Shown: positions 50,656 through 61,100 of the stretch, one piece after another | How positions within the stretch are numbered: position 1 is the first letter of the stretch | Layout: each line of letters begins with the position of its first letter | NCBI GenBank assembly: GCA_034620365.1 | Contig: JAQGEQ010000097.1 | Span: 372,001 to 436,000, forward strand | Direction: 5' to 3' | DNA from: Pegea sp. RAD2-039 | Taxonomy: Eukaryota > Chordata > Thaliacea > Salpida > Salpidae | DNA length: 64,000 bases | The notes under the pieces: model-generated | Databases searched by the model: none | Seen by the model: the letters and a program-made list of their open reading frames with translations, nothing else | What the model was told of the DNA's origin: nothing | Position numbers and translations under genes: made by a program

Positions 50656-52380
50656 TCATTTATTAAATGATTTTCTTAAAAGTTAAAACTGTTTTTATTC
50701 ATTTTTCTTAATTTTACAATTTAAATTTATCGTTTAATTCACCAAAAGCACTTTTTTCTCATTCATATCAATCAATTAAACAAGAAAAAAAAGTCAATTA
50801 ATTAGGTTCCAACTTTTTACACCTTCATCTAATCTTCATTACAGACTTATTGTGTTTTACACTTTTTTATTCATTGTATTTCCTGTAGATATTTGTGTCT
50901 GTTAAAAACTGAGATCTAGAAGAAGTCTTTTCTACTACAAACCGCAAAAATAGCTTAAATACTTTTGTAACTCAATAAAAAATACATCAGTAGCTATAAT
51001 GAAAAATTGTAAATCTCCAGATGGTGCCACCTTGTTTTTTTTTGTCTTTTATGTTTGTTTTTTTCTTCTGTAAATACTAACACAAAAAAAATCTTGTTGT
51101 CAATCACTCGGCAACAGTTAGTCGTGTTGTTGATGATGATAATAAAGCATTTAAATAGAAAAATTGTTTTTAATTTTTTTCAAATAACTAGATTTGAAAT
51201 TGAGGAAATATTAGAAGAAAAGTAACTTTTTTGAGGTTTTGTCAAAACTGAAATTATTACTTTTGAGAAAAATTTTTTTTAGCTCGTGATGTTGATTGAA
51301 AAAAACAGAATTTTTGATGAGAATTTTCGCGAAAGTTGATTAGATAATCTTAATGAATCCGTCACGCTTGATTGAGTCCGCTCGTGTTTTTAACTTCTAA
51401 TTTCCTTCCTTTAAAACTGAATGATAAATTATCAAGACATCCTTCGATTTTGCTTCTTGTTTTTCAATGTCAATTCTTCTCGCTTTACTCTCTAGCGCCC
51501 CCCACCACCACGTGACCGTTACCTTTATAACTCGAAATTTGTAGAAAGCTGAAAAAGCGTTCAACAAAACGCGAGCGCGTGTGACGTCATCAAGTTGTTG
51601 ATCATATGATTTGTTAGAAATTGTTGTAGAAAGCTAACAAATAAAGTAAGAAAATAAACCATCAAAAAAATAAATTAAAATTTAACTAAAAGATAACTAT
51701 TTTTTAATTAATATTTTTATAACATCACTTTTGTAAATATTTAAATTATTTAAAAAAACAAATTTTGGAATTTTTTTCTTTTCCTGTTTATTTGTTCCCT
51801 GAAAACCTGTTGACTTTTGACCTACTCTTACAACTTGTGTTTTTGTGCTTCTCGTGAAATAACAACTCACAAGAGAACAGATCGAATGAAAAGTCTGATA
51901 AAAGATTTTTGTGATAAAATTGTAGAAATCTATTTTTTAAACTTCAAAATTTTGACAAGAAAATTGATTTTTTTGAAATTAGAAAAAATGTTTTTGTTGT
52001 CGTATTAGAAAAGTTTTTAATAAACTTTTTTATAAGCTTGATATAACAAATACTCGAAATATTTCAGATATTTGAAGCTCTCCAAGTTATTTACTCAGAT
52101 TAAATTGGGAACTTATAGGTCATGCATGGATTTCGGGGAAAACTTAACTAAAATAAATATTTTTAAATTTGAAAATAAATTTTATTATAAAGTTTCTTAC
52201 AAAAAAATACAAATTTGAAAATAATTTCTTTTATTTCACAGTTTATAAAGCAAAGAAAATCTAAAGATAAAATATTTAGAAGAATAAGGAACAAAAGATA
52301 TTGATGAAGATCATTTATCTTCAAGTTTATTGTTGGTTGAGAAGATAGTTTTATAAAAAACTTAAAAAAGTTTTCAGGAA
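50656..52380. other. Convergent spacer between receptor and DNAI2 3' ends
   Basis: Includes the receptor 3' UTR, with AATAAA at about 51141. A GC-richer patch at 51490-51600 contains cgcgagcgcgtgtgacgtca. The plus-strand open frame at 51817-52008 lacks any domain and is not called. Confidence 0.5.
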
Positions 52381-55300
52381 TTAGTTCTGGTTATCCTGGT
52401 TGCTTGGCTGAAAGCAAAAAAAGTAAAAATAAAATCTTTAAAAATTGTTGATAAAATAGTTTTTAGTGAAAACAATTTGGTAATTAAAGGATAATGTGGA
52501 AATTGAAAGAGGATAAATTGATACTTGAAGAAAATTGCCTCTATTTTCTACCCACGTGTCTCTTAGATGTTACAAAATAATTTGATTAATCCTAAAAGAT
52601 AAGGAAGTTGAAAGAACGTCTTCCAACTTTACGGTTTTAATCAAAATTTTTGTTGTTTTGAAGAGAATTTTCGAAATGAAAAAATTTTAATTTGATTCAA
52701 AGTAAACATCAAAAGCTAATTTCTATATTTCATATTTTTGAAACAAATATATAAAAAAAACAGGTTTGGAAATGATAATTGAAGTAAACAGCTGATCTTA
52801 AATTTAAATTATTCGTCACCTTTTCACTGTTAACATCTTCATCATTAACTTCTTTGCTCTTATTACGAAGAGACGCTGACTCCACCTCTTTCTCTATCGC
52901 CTTAAAAAACTCTTTTTCTGCTCTTTGAATCAATTCTTGTTCCTCTTCAGTGATACCTACAATAGATTTGTTACATTTTGAAAAGGAATTTTTAATAATT
53001 ACAACTTTCTTCTTCTGATAATGAGCAAATAAGATAAAATTATATCTTGTTGATAAAATTGGAAATAAAACCAACGTCATTTCGGTTGAAGCGTTTGAAA
53101 AATATTAACTATTTTAAAAGATTATACAATAATAGAGGTATATAAGTGGATTTTAATTACACACGAATGTCTAGACTTTTACCAAACCCACATTGATTCC
53201 TCAAAAGCTGAATTTATTTTGAGGTTTGAAACTTTTAAATGTAATTCCAAAGGTCAGATACCTGTTTTCATTTCAGTTTGATCATTCGTTTTGAGCGCAA
53301 TTTGGGATTGGGTCTTCTCTTTCAACCTCAGTTCGCGATGTCTCGCTTCTAAGATCTTTTCTCTCTTTGCTTCCCGTTCAAACATCTGAATGATCAGGAA
53401 GACACGTAAAAATGAAGTTCTTTGAAACAATAATTCGGCCACAAAAGTCAATTAACAAGTTTCAAGTTACCGCTCCAACTAAATTCTTTTCATTTTTCTG
53501 TAAAGTACACAATCCAGAAGATAGTTCCAATATTGTTGTGGTTCCTGAATGAGAGCCGCACGCAATAACTCTTCCGGCGTCATGGACTCGCATAGATTGG
53601 ATCGCCTCATCACAAACCTTTCAAAAAAAAGAGGTTAGAAAAGAAATTTTTCATCAAAAGTTTTTGTCACCTGGACACTTAATGTTGGGTCGTTCTGTTT
53701 GAAGATATAGTCCCAAACGTCCAGGCTTCCGTCCATCTTAGTGGTGAAGAAGACTCCGGGGCGCAAAGGACTCCAAGCACCATCAGTAAGATAAGAAGAA
53801 TGAAACCTTTAAATTGTAATCGTAACCACGTGACTTGGTCATCCACAAAACCTCACTTGGTCCACATGATACAGGACTCTCTAATGTCCTCGGACCACAC
53901 TCTAGCTGTCCAATCACCAATACTGAGAAAGTTTTTAGGGAAAAACGGATTTCTTTGAAGGCTGTACACCGGTCCGTAATGACCTGGGTAGGTACAAACT
54001 ATCTTCTCAGCCGGTGTCTTTGCTTTGCGGTTACAAGAAATAATCAATCCTTGTTCAGTTCCCACCATAAACTTAGTTGGCTGAAAATAGATCTTCCAAA
54101 TGATCTGTAGATGAAGATATGGGGTCTCACCATAGTCGGCTCGTACTCTAAGGAGTAACCACCAATCGCATTATCTAACATCAGCTTCTTGCTTGGATCT
54201 AAGATCAACTTCTCAGTCGGCTCTCCAAGTTTTCGGATGTCCCACCATAAGACCTGAGATCGAGAAGTAGTCTCGTGTGTTTTTGATTTATCTTTTCGGA
54301 GTTTTAGGAATTTATATGTTTAATTTGGGACACAAAACTAAAAAGTCTCAAATATAATTGATTAAAATAAGATGAAAATCAAACCTGTCCATCAGTTGAT
54401 GTCGAAAAACAGTCTGTCCCGGTCTTAGACTGCAACCAAATGGTCTTGTAGACAGGGTCACGATGACTGTGTTCAATAGGAGACATCTCAGTCGGATGAC
54501 TCCCCTTACGTGTGTCCCAGAACGCTAAAAAGAATCATCTTTAAAATCAACTTTGATAGAAATCTATTAATTTTGATTTAAATTGTTTTGAAACATCAAC
54601 AATTTAATCTTCTTAATCTAAAGATAAGCTTTCAAACCTAATTGTCCGTTGTAGCATCCTCCAACTAAAACATGGGAGTCCTTAGGATTATATTCAAGAC
54701 ACACCAAAGGAGACACAGGTTTTAGGGTCTGTTCTGGTTTATTGGGATTTTCTGTAAAAAATCGAATTAGAAAAAGTTTATTTTGTGAATAGATAGCAAC
54801 TAACCAACATCCCAAATATACGAAGCATACGAAGAGTCAGCATTATTCCGTTGAAACTCTAAATTAGAGTAAGCTACAGCTATCTTCCTACAACCGTCTG
54901 GATACCAAGACAATGAAGTCGCGCTTCTTTTAAACTGATTTGGATCTCTAATTAAATTAAAGAATCAAATTTCTGATCATTCTAGGCATCATAGAACCTA
55001 AAAACGTTGATAGTCTTAGCTGAAGGAGCTTCATCATTTTCAACAGCTTCAACTTCATCAAAATATTCTTCGTAAATATCAACAGCATTGTTTTGTCGAA
55101 TACAATGTTCCATCACCTTAAAAATACAAAAAATATATTAGTTGTGATTTAAAAAAGATTTTGGAAACACTAACACTTCCTAACTGAGTCAAGGCGTTGA
55201 TGTATGAGTCTTCCTTTTCTACTTTCTTTCGAAATCTAATTGTTTGTTCAACTTCTTGAGAATTCACATCTTTAGGCCACCCTCCTTCTACGTGATTTAT

Positions 55301-55568
55301 TCCTCTATTTTCAGTCTCATATCTTTCTGTATTAACCTACAAAAATACTGGTTTGTTGTTTGAGATATTTGAGACTAATTACTACCTCATGTTCAGACAT
55401 TTCTTGTACGCATTGAGTAGCAACGTCACATGGATTTCTTTCTATAAACTCTGATGTAAGTGAATTATCAGGAGCAACATCTACATGTAATTCAGCTGGT
55501 CTATCAGTAAAGTTACATTGTCTACCAAATTCAGAACGTTTTTTTGTATAAACGTAAACTATTTCCAT
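52381..55568 (-). CDS. DNAI2: Dynein axonemal intermediate chain 2
   Basis: Outer-arm dynein intermediate chain, WD-repeat type, needed for ciliary motility. The start at 55568 gives [20 protein letters not shown], nearly the family's opening, followed by ERNPCD. Further exons contain the [10 protein letters not shown]-like acidic stretch, then WD repeats with [29 protein letters not shown] (54618-54815), [20 protein letters not shown] and [19 protein letters not shown] (53853-54068). The C-terminal charged helix has [20 protein letters not shown] (53254-53400), then [20 protein letters not shown] (about 52860-52960). A last 27-nt exon (52381-52407) ends PSNQDNQN. Without that exon the frame would run on to a stop at 52730. 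All blocks are in family order, so the gene appears intact. Confidence 0.94.
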
Positions 55569-56596
55569 TTTTATAACTTTTGTTGTTGTTTAAAGTTATA
55601 AAAGTAAAATTTTTAACCTATAAAAAAGTCTAATGATTATCCAATTATCACTTATAAGTATTTTTAAATTAATTTTTTCTTGAATATTAAACTTTTTTAA
55701 AGTTTTATGATTAAAAATTTTAGGTTTAAATCATGAAAACAAAAAGAAGCAAATTAATTTTAATTCAAAATAACTTTTAAAACTGACTTAAACGATTTCT
55801 ACATTTAACACAAAATATTTCAACTTTTTTAACTTTAAACAAATAAATTATTTTAAGATTAAAGTTTTAAATTAATTTATAAATTAAATTTTGATTCATA
55901 AAAAAACTTTACAATAAAGTTTCAGATAATTTCTAGTAATTACTTTTAAAAAATATTTGTAATTTTAATAATTTATTTTAGTTAAATTCAATAAATCTTC
56001 AAATAAATCAAAATTAGGATTTTACAGAAATCTATCTAAATTTTATTTTCAATTTTTCGTTTGATATTTTTGAACATTAATTTCAAAAGTTTAAATAAAT
56101 ATCAAAATATAATCAACAAGTAACCTAATTTCTATTTATTTTCAAATTTAAATTATTTAATCGATTTTTGATTAAAAAATTGAAGTAAATAAAAATAAAC
56201 AAAAAAGTTGTTTTTAAATCAGTTTAAAGACAGAAATTCGAACGAAGCTAAAAGTTTCAATTATTATTTCCATAGTTACCAAACATAGAAATCATATAAA
56301 GCTCGAAATTGAGTTTCGTTAAAACTTTGTATTAAGTTTATAGTATCTTAGACAGTTTTTATTTTTGATTTAATTTTATTTTCTTAATTATTTACAAATG
56401 TTTCGAATAAAAAAGTTGTCAAATTGGGCAGCTTCTTACATTACTGCTAAAATGTTTGATAGTAACGAATTTTTTGTAACGAAAAACTTTGAATGGCTTT
56501 GGAAAATACTCATCACTAAATATGTGTATTTGATATTTTGTAAAGTAATTACTGGACTAGTTAGCTTCTACGGTTATGAAGAAAGAAAATATTTAA

Positions 56597-56640
56597 AGTA
56601 AAGAGAGGTGCGCAGCATAAAAGGTTGAGAACTACTGCAC
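56597..56640. mobile_element. Possible hAT-type transposon terminus
   Basis: The minus strand reads CAGTAGTTCTCAACC followed by TTTTATGCTGCGCACC. This resembles the ends of hAT/Charlie transposons (CAGnGGTTCTCAACC followed by T-runs and a GC-rich stretch). I found no partner end or 8-bp target duplication, so the call rests on one terminus only. Confidence 0.35.
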
Positions 56641-57364
56641 AACTGTCTGATATCTATAATTCATTTAGAAACAAGCTATACTTCTTATAAACAGAATATA
56701 TTATAATGCTTCAAAATATAGAATATAAAGTATGGTAACTACAATTAAGTGGTTTGTTTTCAAGTACTTGCACCTTATGAAATAAATACATTAGCAACAA
56801 ATTGCAAAACTTTTCTTGATCTTCTAGTAACTACTAAACTAACATGGGAACTTGCTAACAACCAGGTCGTTTTTATGATAGTTTTATGTTTTATAACATG
56901 TAATGAATAAAATAAGGTTTCGTCGGTTTGTTGGTCAGCTAATAGTACTAAAGATTATTTCTATGTATTAAACTTTCTATATGTCATTCTTGTATAGAAT
57001 AAATACAAATATTTTTATAATAAAAGTAGTTCTTTATTACTAAATTTGAATTATATTTTTATTAAAAACATGTTTGGTCCAGAATAAGAATAATTTTTTA
57101 TTCGATAACTTTTATAAATCATTTTGAAAGTTTACTTATTGCAAAGATAAATAATTATCAGAAACCTTTTTTAGATGCTCATTAAATACTTCTATGAAAC
57201 GTTATATAAACATTCGTACCAACAATAGACTAAACCAAAAATACAAAGATGAAAGCTAGGTAATTAGGACAAATTAATTTGGAATAATACCAAGAATTTT
57301 TATGCTATGCTCAAAATACTTTTGCAGAAAAAGTTTTTTCATCTTACCGAGTTTTTCTGTTATT

Positions 57365-57510
57365 TATTTCAATAAATGTGAAGGAGGGTACCTGAAGAGA
57401 GCACCTCTCGCTAACACACATTCTCACAAATAACTTCTATTTAGTCAAAAATATAGAAAGTAAAAGATGTAACATATGGTATTTCGATATCACTCAAAGC
57501 ATATAACAGT
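57365..57510 (-). mobile_element. LINE 3' end, 5' truncated
   Basis: Minus-strand copy with caataaatgtgaaggagggt, the hairpin (about 57383-57407) and the conserved cgctaacacacattctcaca block. Similarity to the 40.5-kb copy continues through gaaagtaaaagatgtaaca. It lies about 620 bp from the 3' end of the RNase L-like gene. Confidence 0.85.
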
Positions 57511-57556
57511 GAACAATATAACAGTTATCTATTCAATAATCACTTTTTAATTAAAA

Positions 57557-57655
57557 TAATTAGACCTCGTCTGAAATCTCCGGTTAATTTTCTCCCTTTA
57601 TAAGCTTCAACAAAAATGTCTTTTAAATGAGCTGCTTCATTTGCTAGTTTTTTGC
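57557..57655 (-). other. Coding-like scrap, unidentified
   Basis: The minus strand has an open stretch of about 33 codons, GC-richer than its surroundings, with KLANEAAHLKDIFVEAY and GRKLTGDFRRGL. It has no start, no partner exon and no known domain. It could be a remnant exon of a gene or of a transposon. Confidence 0.25.
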
Positions 57656-58129
57656 AAAAGAAGTACAAATAAATGCACAATAGATAAACTATTTGACAAT
57701 AAAGTTAAAATTGTTATAAAAAAGGGTTTTAGGTCTTTCATATGGATTATATCTTTAGTTGTTTGTTCAAATTTAGACAATTGATAGTGAAGAAATAGTT
57801 TTTGTTGATTATTTTATCTTCGACTGGTTCATAATTGCATATGAAGATTCAAGAGGAGTATTAAGTGCTTCTATCTGGTAGATGAGTACTTCTACAGTTT
57901 CTAAAGTTTAGGTGATTTGATTGATTAAATATTATGAGAACTTCAGTTAATTCACTGAAACTTTTCAATTCAAATTAGTAAAAAACCTTTTTGTCAAAAA
58001 TTCAAAACTCATTTTAAAGAATTATTTTATTTTCTTCTTTTTAAAAGAACAACAATTTATCTACTCTAATATAATTTGCTTCAAATTCTACTTTAGCTAC
58101 AATTATTTGCTAAATAAAAGAAATTTATT

Positions 58130-61100
58130 TCAGTCTAATTCATCCATATTGGTATATGGAAGAGACATCGAAATAAATGGATTATTAGGAAACATTTCAT
58201 TTAAGAAATGATTTTTATCTAAAAAAATCAAAACTTCTGTGTTTTGATTTCCAAATAATTGAATATTATTTTGTAGAAGTAAGCAACTAGTTAACCAGCA
58301 ATCATTTACATCAAATTTAATTTCTAAAGCTTGCTTATGACTAATACTTAGTTTGTTAAAGAGATTGTTATGAGACATAATTTTATGATCATCTGTAATT
58401 GACTCATTTGCATTTGGATATTTAGCATCAGTTAGCTAAAAGTAAAATGAAAATATTTGATAAATCCATTTGCTTGATGATTTTAAATACAAATTTGTGA
58501 AAATTAAAGAGTTTAATAAATAATTAAAACAAAAATTTGCATTTTATATTTAAATAGATCAAAATATGCATATTTAAAATAAATGAATGAACTTTAGTGA
58601 TATATACAAAATAGTAAAGACGTCTTCTTCATCTAACCTGACATGACTTGCCAGTTATATAACCAGCTTTGTAGCTAGTAGCAGGTAATGATTTATCAAA
58701 TTCTTTCTCTTCTAGTAATTGCTTGTTATTGATAATATCTGCTGAAGACAGTTTTGAAGTTGAAGAAATTTGTGGACAAATACTCACGAGTTATCTTTTG
58801 TGTGTCCTTAGAGGGTTCTGTGTCTCCAAGAGAGTTTAGAAGATCAAAAGCTGATAGAACTAACCCAGGAAACGATCGAGTGAAGAACTCAAGGACTGTT
58901 TCATCGGCGTTTCGTTTCTCTAAAGTTATTTGAAGACTGTAGAAAGAAAAAGATGAAAAAATTATTCGATTTAGAAATTAGGTGACGAAAATCAATGATA
59001 TCGACCCACAAAAGGTTAATTAAATCAAAAATTCAATTTGTTTTGCGGCTTACAAGAAGTCATAATCATCTAAACTCTTTTGTATGATCAGAAAGAGGTC
59101 TTGTACTGTCGTGATCTCTTCTTTTAAGTGATAAAGATTACTTCTATCCGAATACAATGAAAGGATTTCCTGAAATTATTTATTTTAATAAATTAAAACT
59201 CGAAAAGAAATCTCAACTCTAGAATGAGCTTCTAATAGATCCCCAACATAAGTTCTGTAAGATGAATACTTCTTCAAAACTTTTTCTAATCTTTCACTTC
59301 GATCTGATCTTTCGATGAAATAAGGATGTGAGGCGACCTGGAATTTATGAAAATTTAATTGGAAACCCTTTTATTTGAGAGATAAGATACCTGGTTAAGA
59401 TTAAATCTTTTTTCTGGTTCCTTAAACAACATATTTTGAACTAAATGATGAGAGAATGGATCCGAAGATAAGATTTTTAGATTGTAGCTGAAAAAAGATG
59501 AAGATCGAAATTGAGATTTAGAAGATGAAACGGACCTCCCCCTCTGTATATTGGCGATACAGATCTCTGCTGAGGATGAAGGATCTCCAAAAGGATGTCC
59601 TCCTTCTGTGAGGATGTAGTAAAACAACATCCCAAGACACTGAAAGAGCAAAAAAAGATTAAGATTTGAGAAGTTATGAGAAAAAGTTGAATTTTTACCG
59701 AAATATCGGATTTTTCGCTGAAATAATCCTCCCTTTTATGTTTATATTTCAAAATTTCACTTGAAAGCCAACATTGAATAAATGTTGAAGTATTCGAAGT
59801 TTGAAAGAAAGAGCTTGAATGGATTCCATAATCTGCCAGCTTCATTATACCGTCTCGTCCAATCAAAACATTTGAAGGCTTCAAAAAATTGATTGAAATA
59901 AAATTAGAGGTTGATATAATCGTGACAACAAAGTTTTAAAGATACAAGAAGATTTATGGATTAAAGACATACTCTGATGCTTCTGTGTAAGATGTTGTTT
60001 TGATGAAGATGTTGAAGACCTTCTACGAGTTGTTTGAAGTGAGTTGTTGTAGTTGAAGGAAGATGAAAGATTGAATGTGAGACAAAAACTTGAGTTAATG
60101 AGAACTCAGCCAGCTCCGATATCTTCATCAATTTAAAACTTTCAAATTATTCTAAAAAATCGATTTTTTTTGTAACAGACTTGATAAAAGTTCGGTTTGT
60201 CTTTAAAGATGTAGAAATTTTGAAGGATCGACGGATGAGGTCTTAAAGATCTCAACATCTCAACAGTTTGTGGATTATTCAGAAGATCAGCGTTTCGAAT
60301 GTTGAACTTCTTGACAGAAAACTCCGAATTGAAATCATCAAGTCCCAAATAAACAGAAGAAGACATCTCACTGCGCGGAAGACATCTTAAGATGAAGATC
60401 ATCTTCAAGCTCCTCCACTAACCCGTGTCCTATCAGTAGATGATGTTGCTCCAATGAAAACCTGATCCGATTCTTCTCTTCGTCTTCTGGATTTAAACAA
60501 ATCTTCTTCAAATTCTGATCGTTCATTGACATCATATCTTCAAATCTCGCTGTCCATCGCGATTCGTGTGTGACGTCATCGTCGCCTTGAAGATCTTCAT
60601 CAAGGATTCTTAAACAGCTCCTTGAAGGGGTCGGATGAGATGGGATCACTTTTCCGGAGCTGATCTCTGCTTCAACTTCATCTATACTCTTTGATTGGCT
60701 GAGAGGATGCGAGAAAGACACAGATTTTCGAGATCCGTCAATACTACATTCAGAAGATGAAGAGCTAATCCTTCTTCTGCGAGATGAAGTCCCAAGAAGA
60801 TGTAGGGAGCCGTTGAAGTCTTTCTCTACATCCACAGGAGCATACTGAAAAAATAAAAAAATATCTTTCAGATGAAGATACGAGAAAGATTTCTGCTAGC
60901 ATCTTGACAATCTAACAAACCTTAAAAGCTAGAAACTCTTGTGTAAACTCTCGACGAAGTATAAAGATCATACTAAAAGAGAAGATGTTAAAAATACCCC
61001 CCTCTACCTCACCTAACTCCCTCTTTTGCAACTGGATAGTCTTATTTATCTTCTGTTGTGTCAAAACACTTTTCAAAGAAATTTTATAACTAAAAAACTG

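Larger units (their letters stand above)
55569..58129. other. Intergenic region left of the RNase L-like gene
   Basis: AT-rich, with a LINE 3' end at 57365-57500, a possible hAT terminus at 56597-56640 and a coding-like scrap at 57557-57655. The plus-strand frame at 56398-56601 (67 codons) ends just before the hAT-like terminus; it has no recognisable domain and may be part of a transposon. Confidence 0.5.

Noticed and set aside
51817-52008. Plus-strand open frame after the receptor
   Set aside because: Lies in the convergent 3' spacer, low complexity near its end, no recognisable domain.
59054-59878. Plain IRE1 orthologue
   Set aside because: No luminal domain or transmembrane segment is found upstream; ankyrin and Lys-rich parts precede the kinase, and the HRD Asp is lost.
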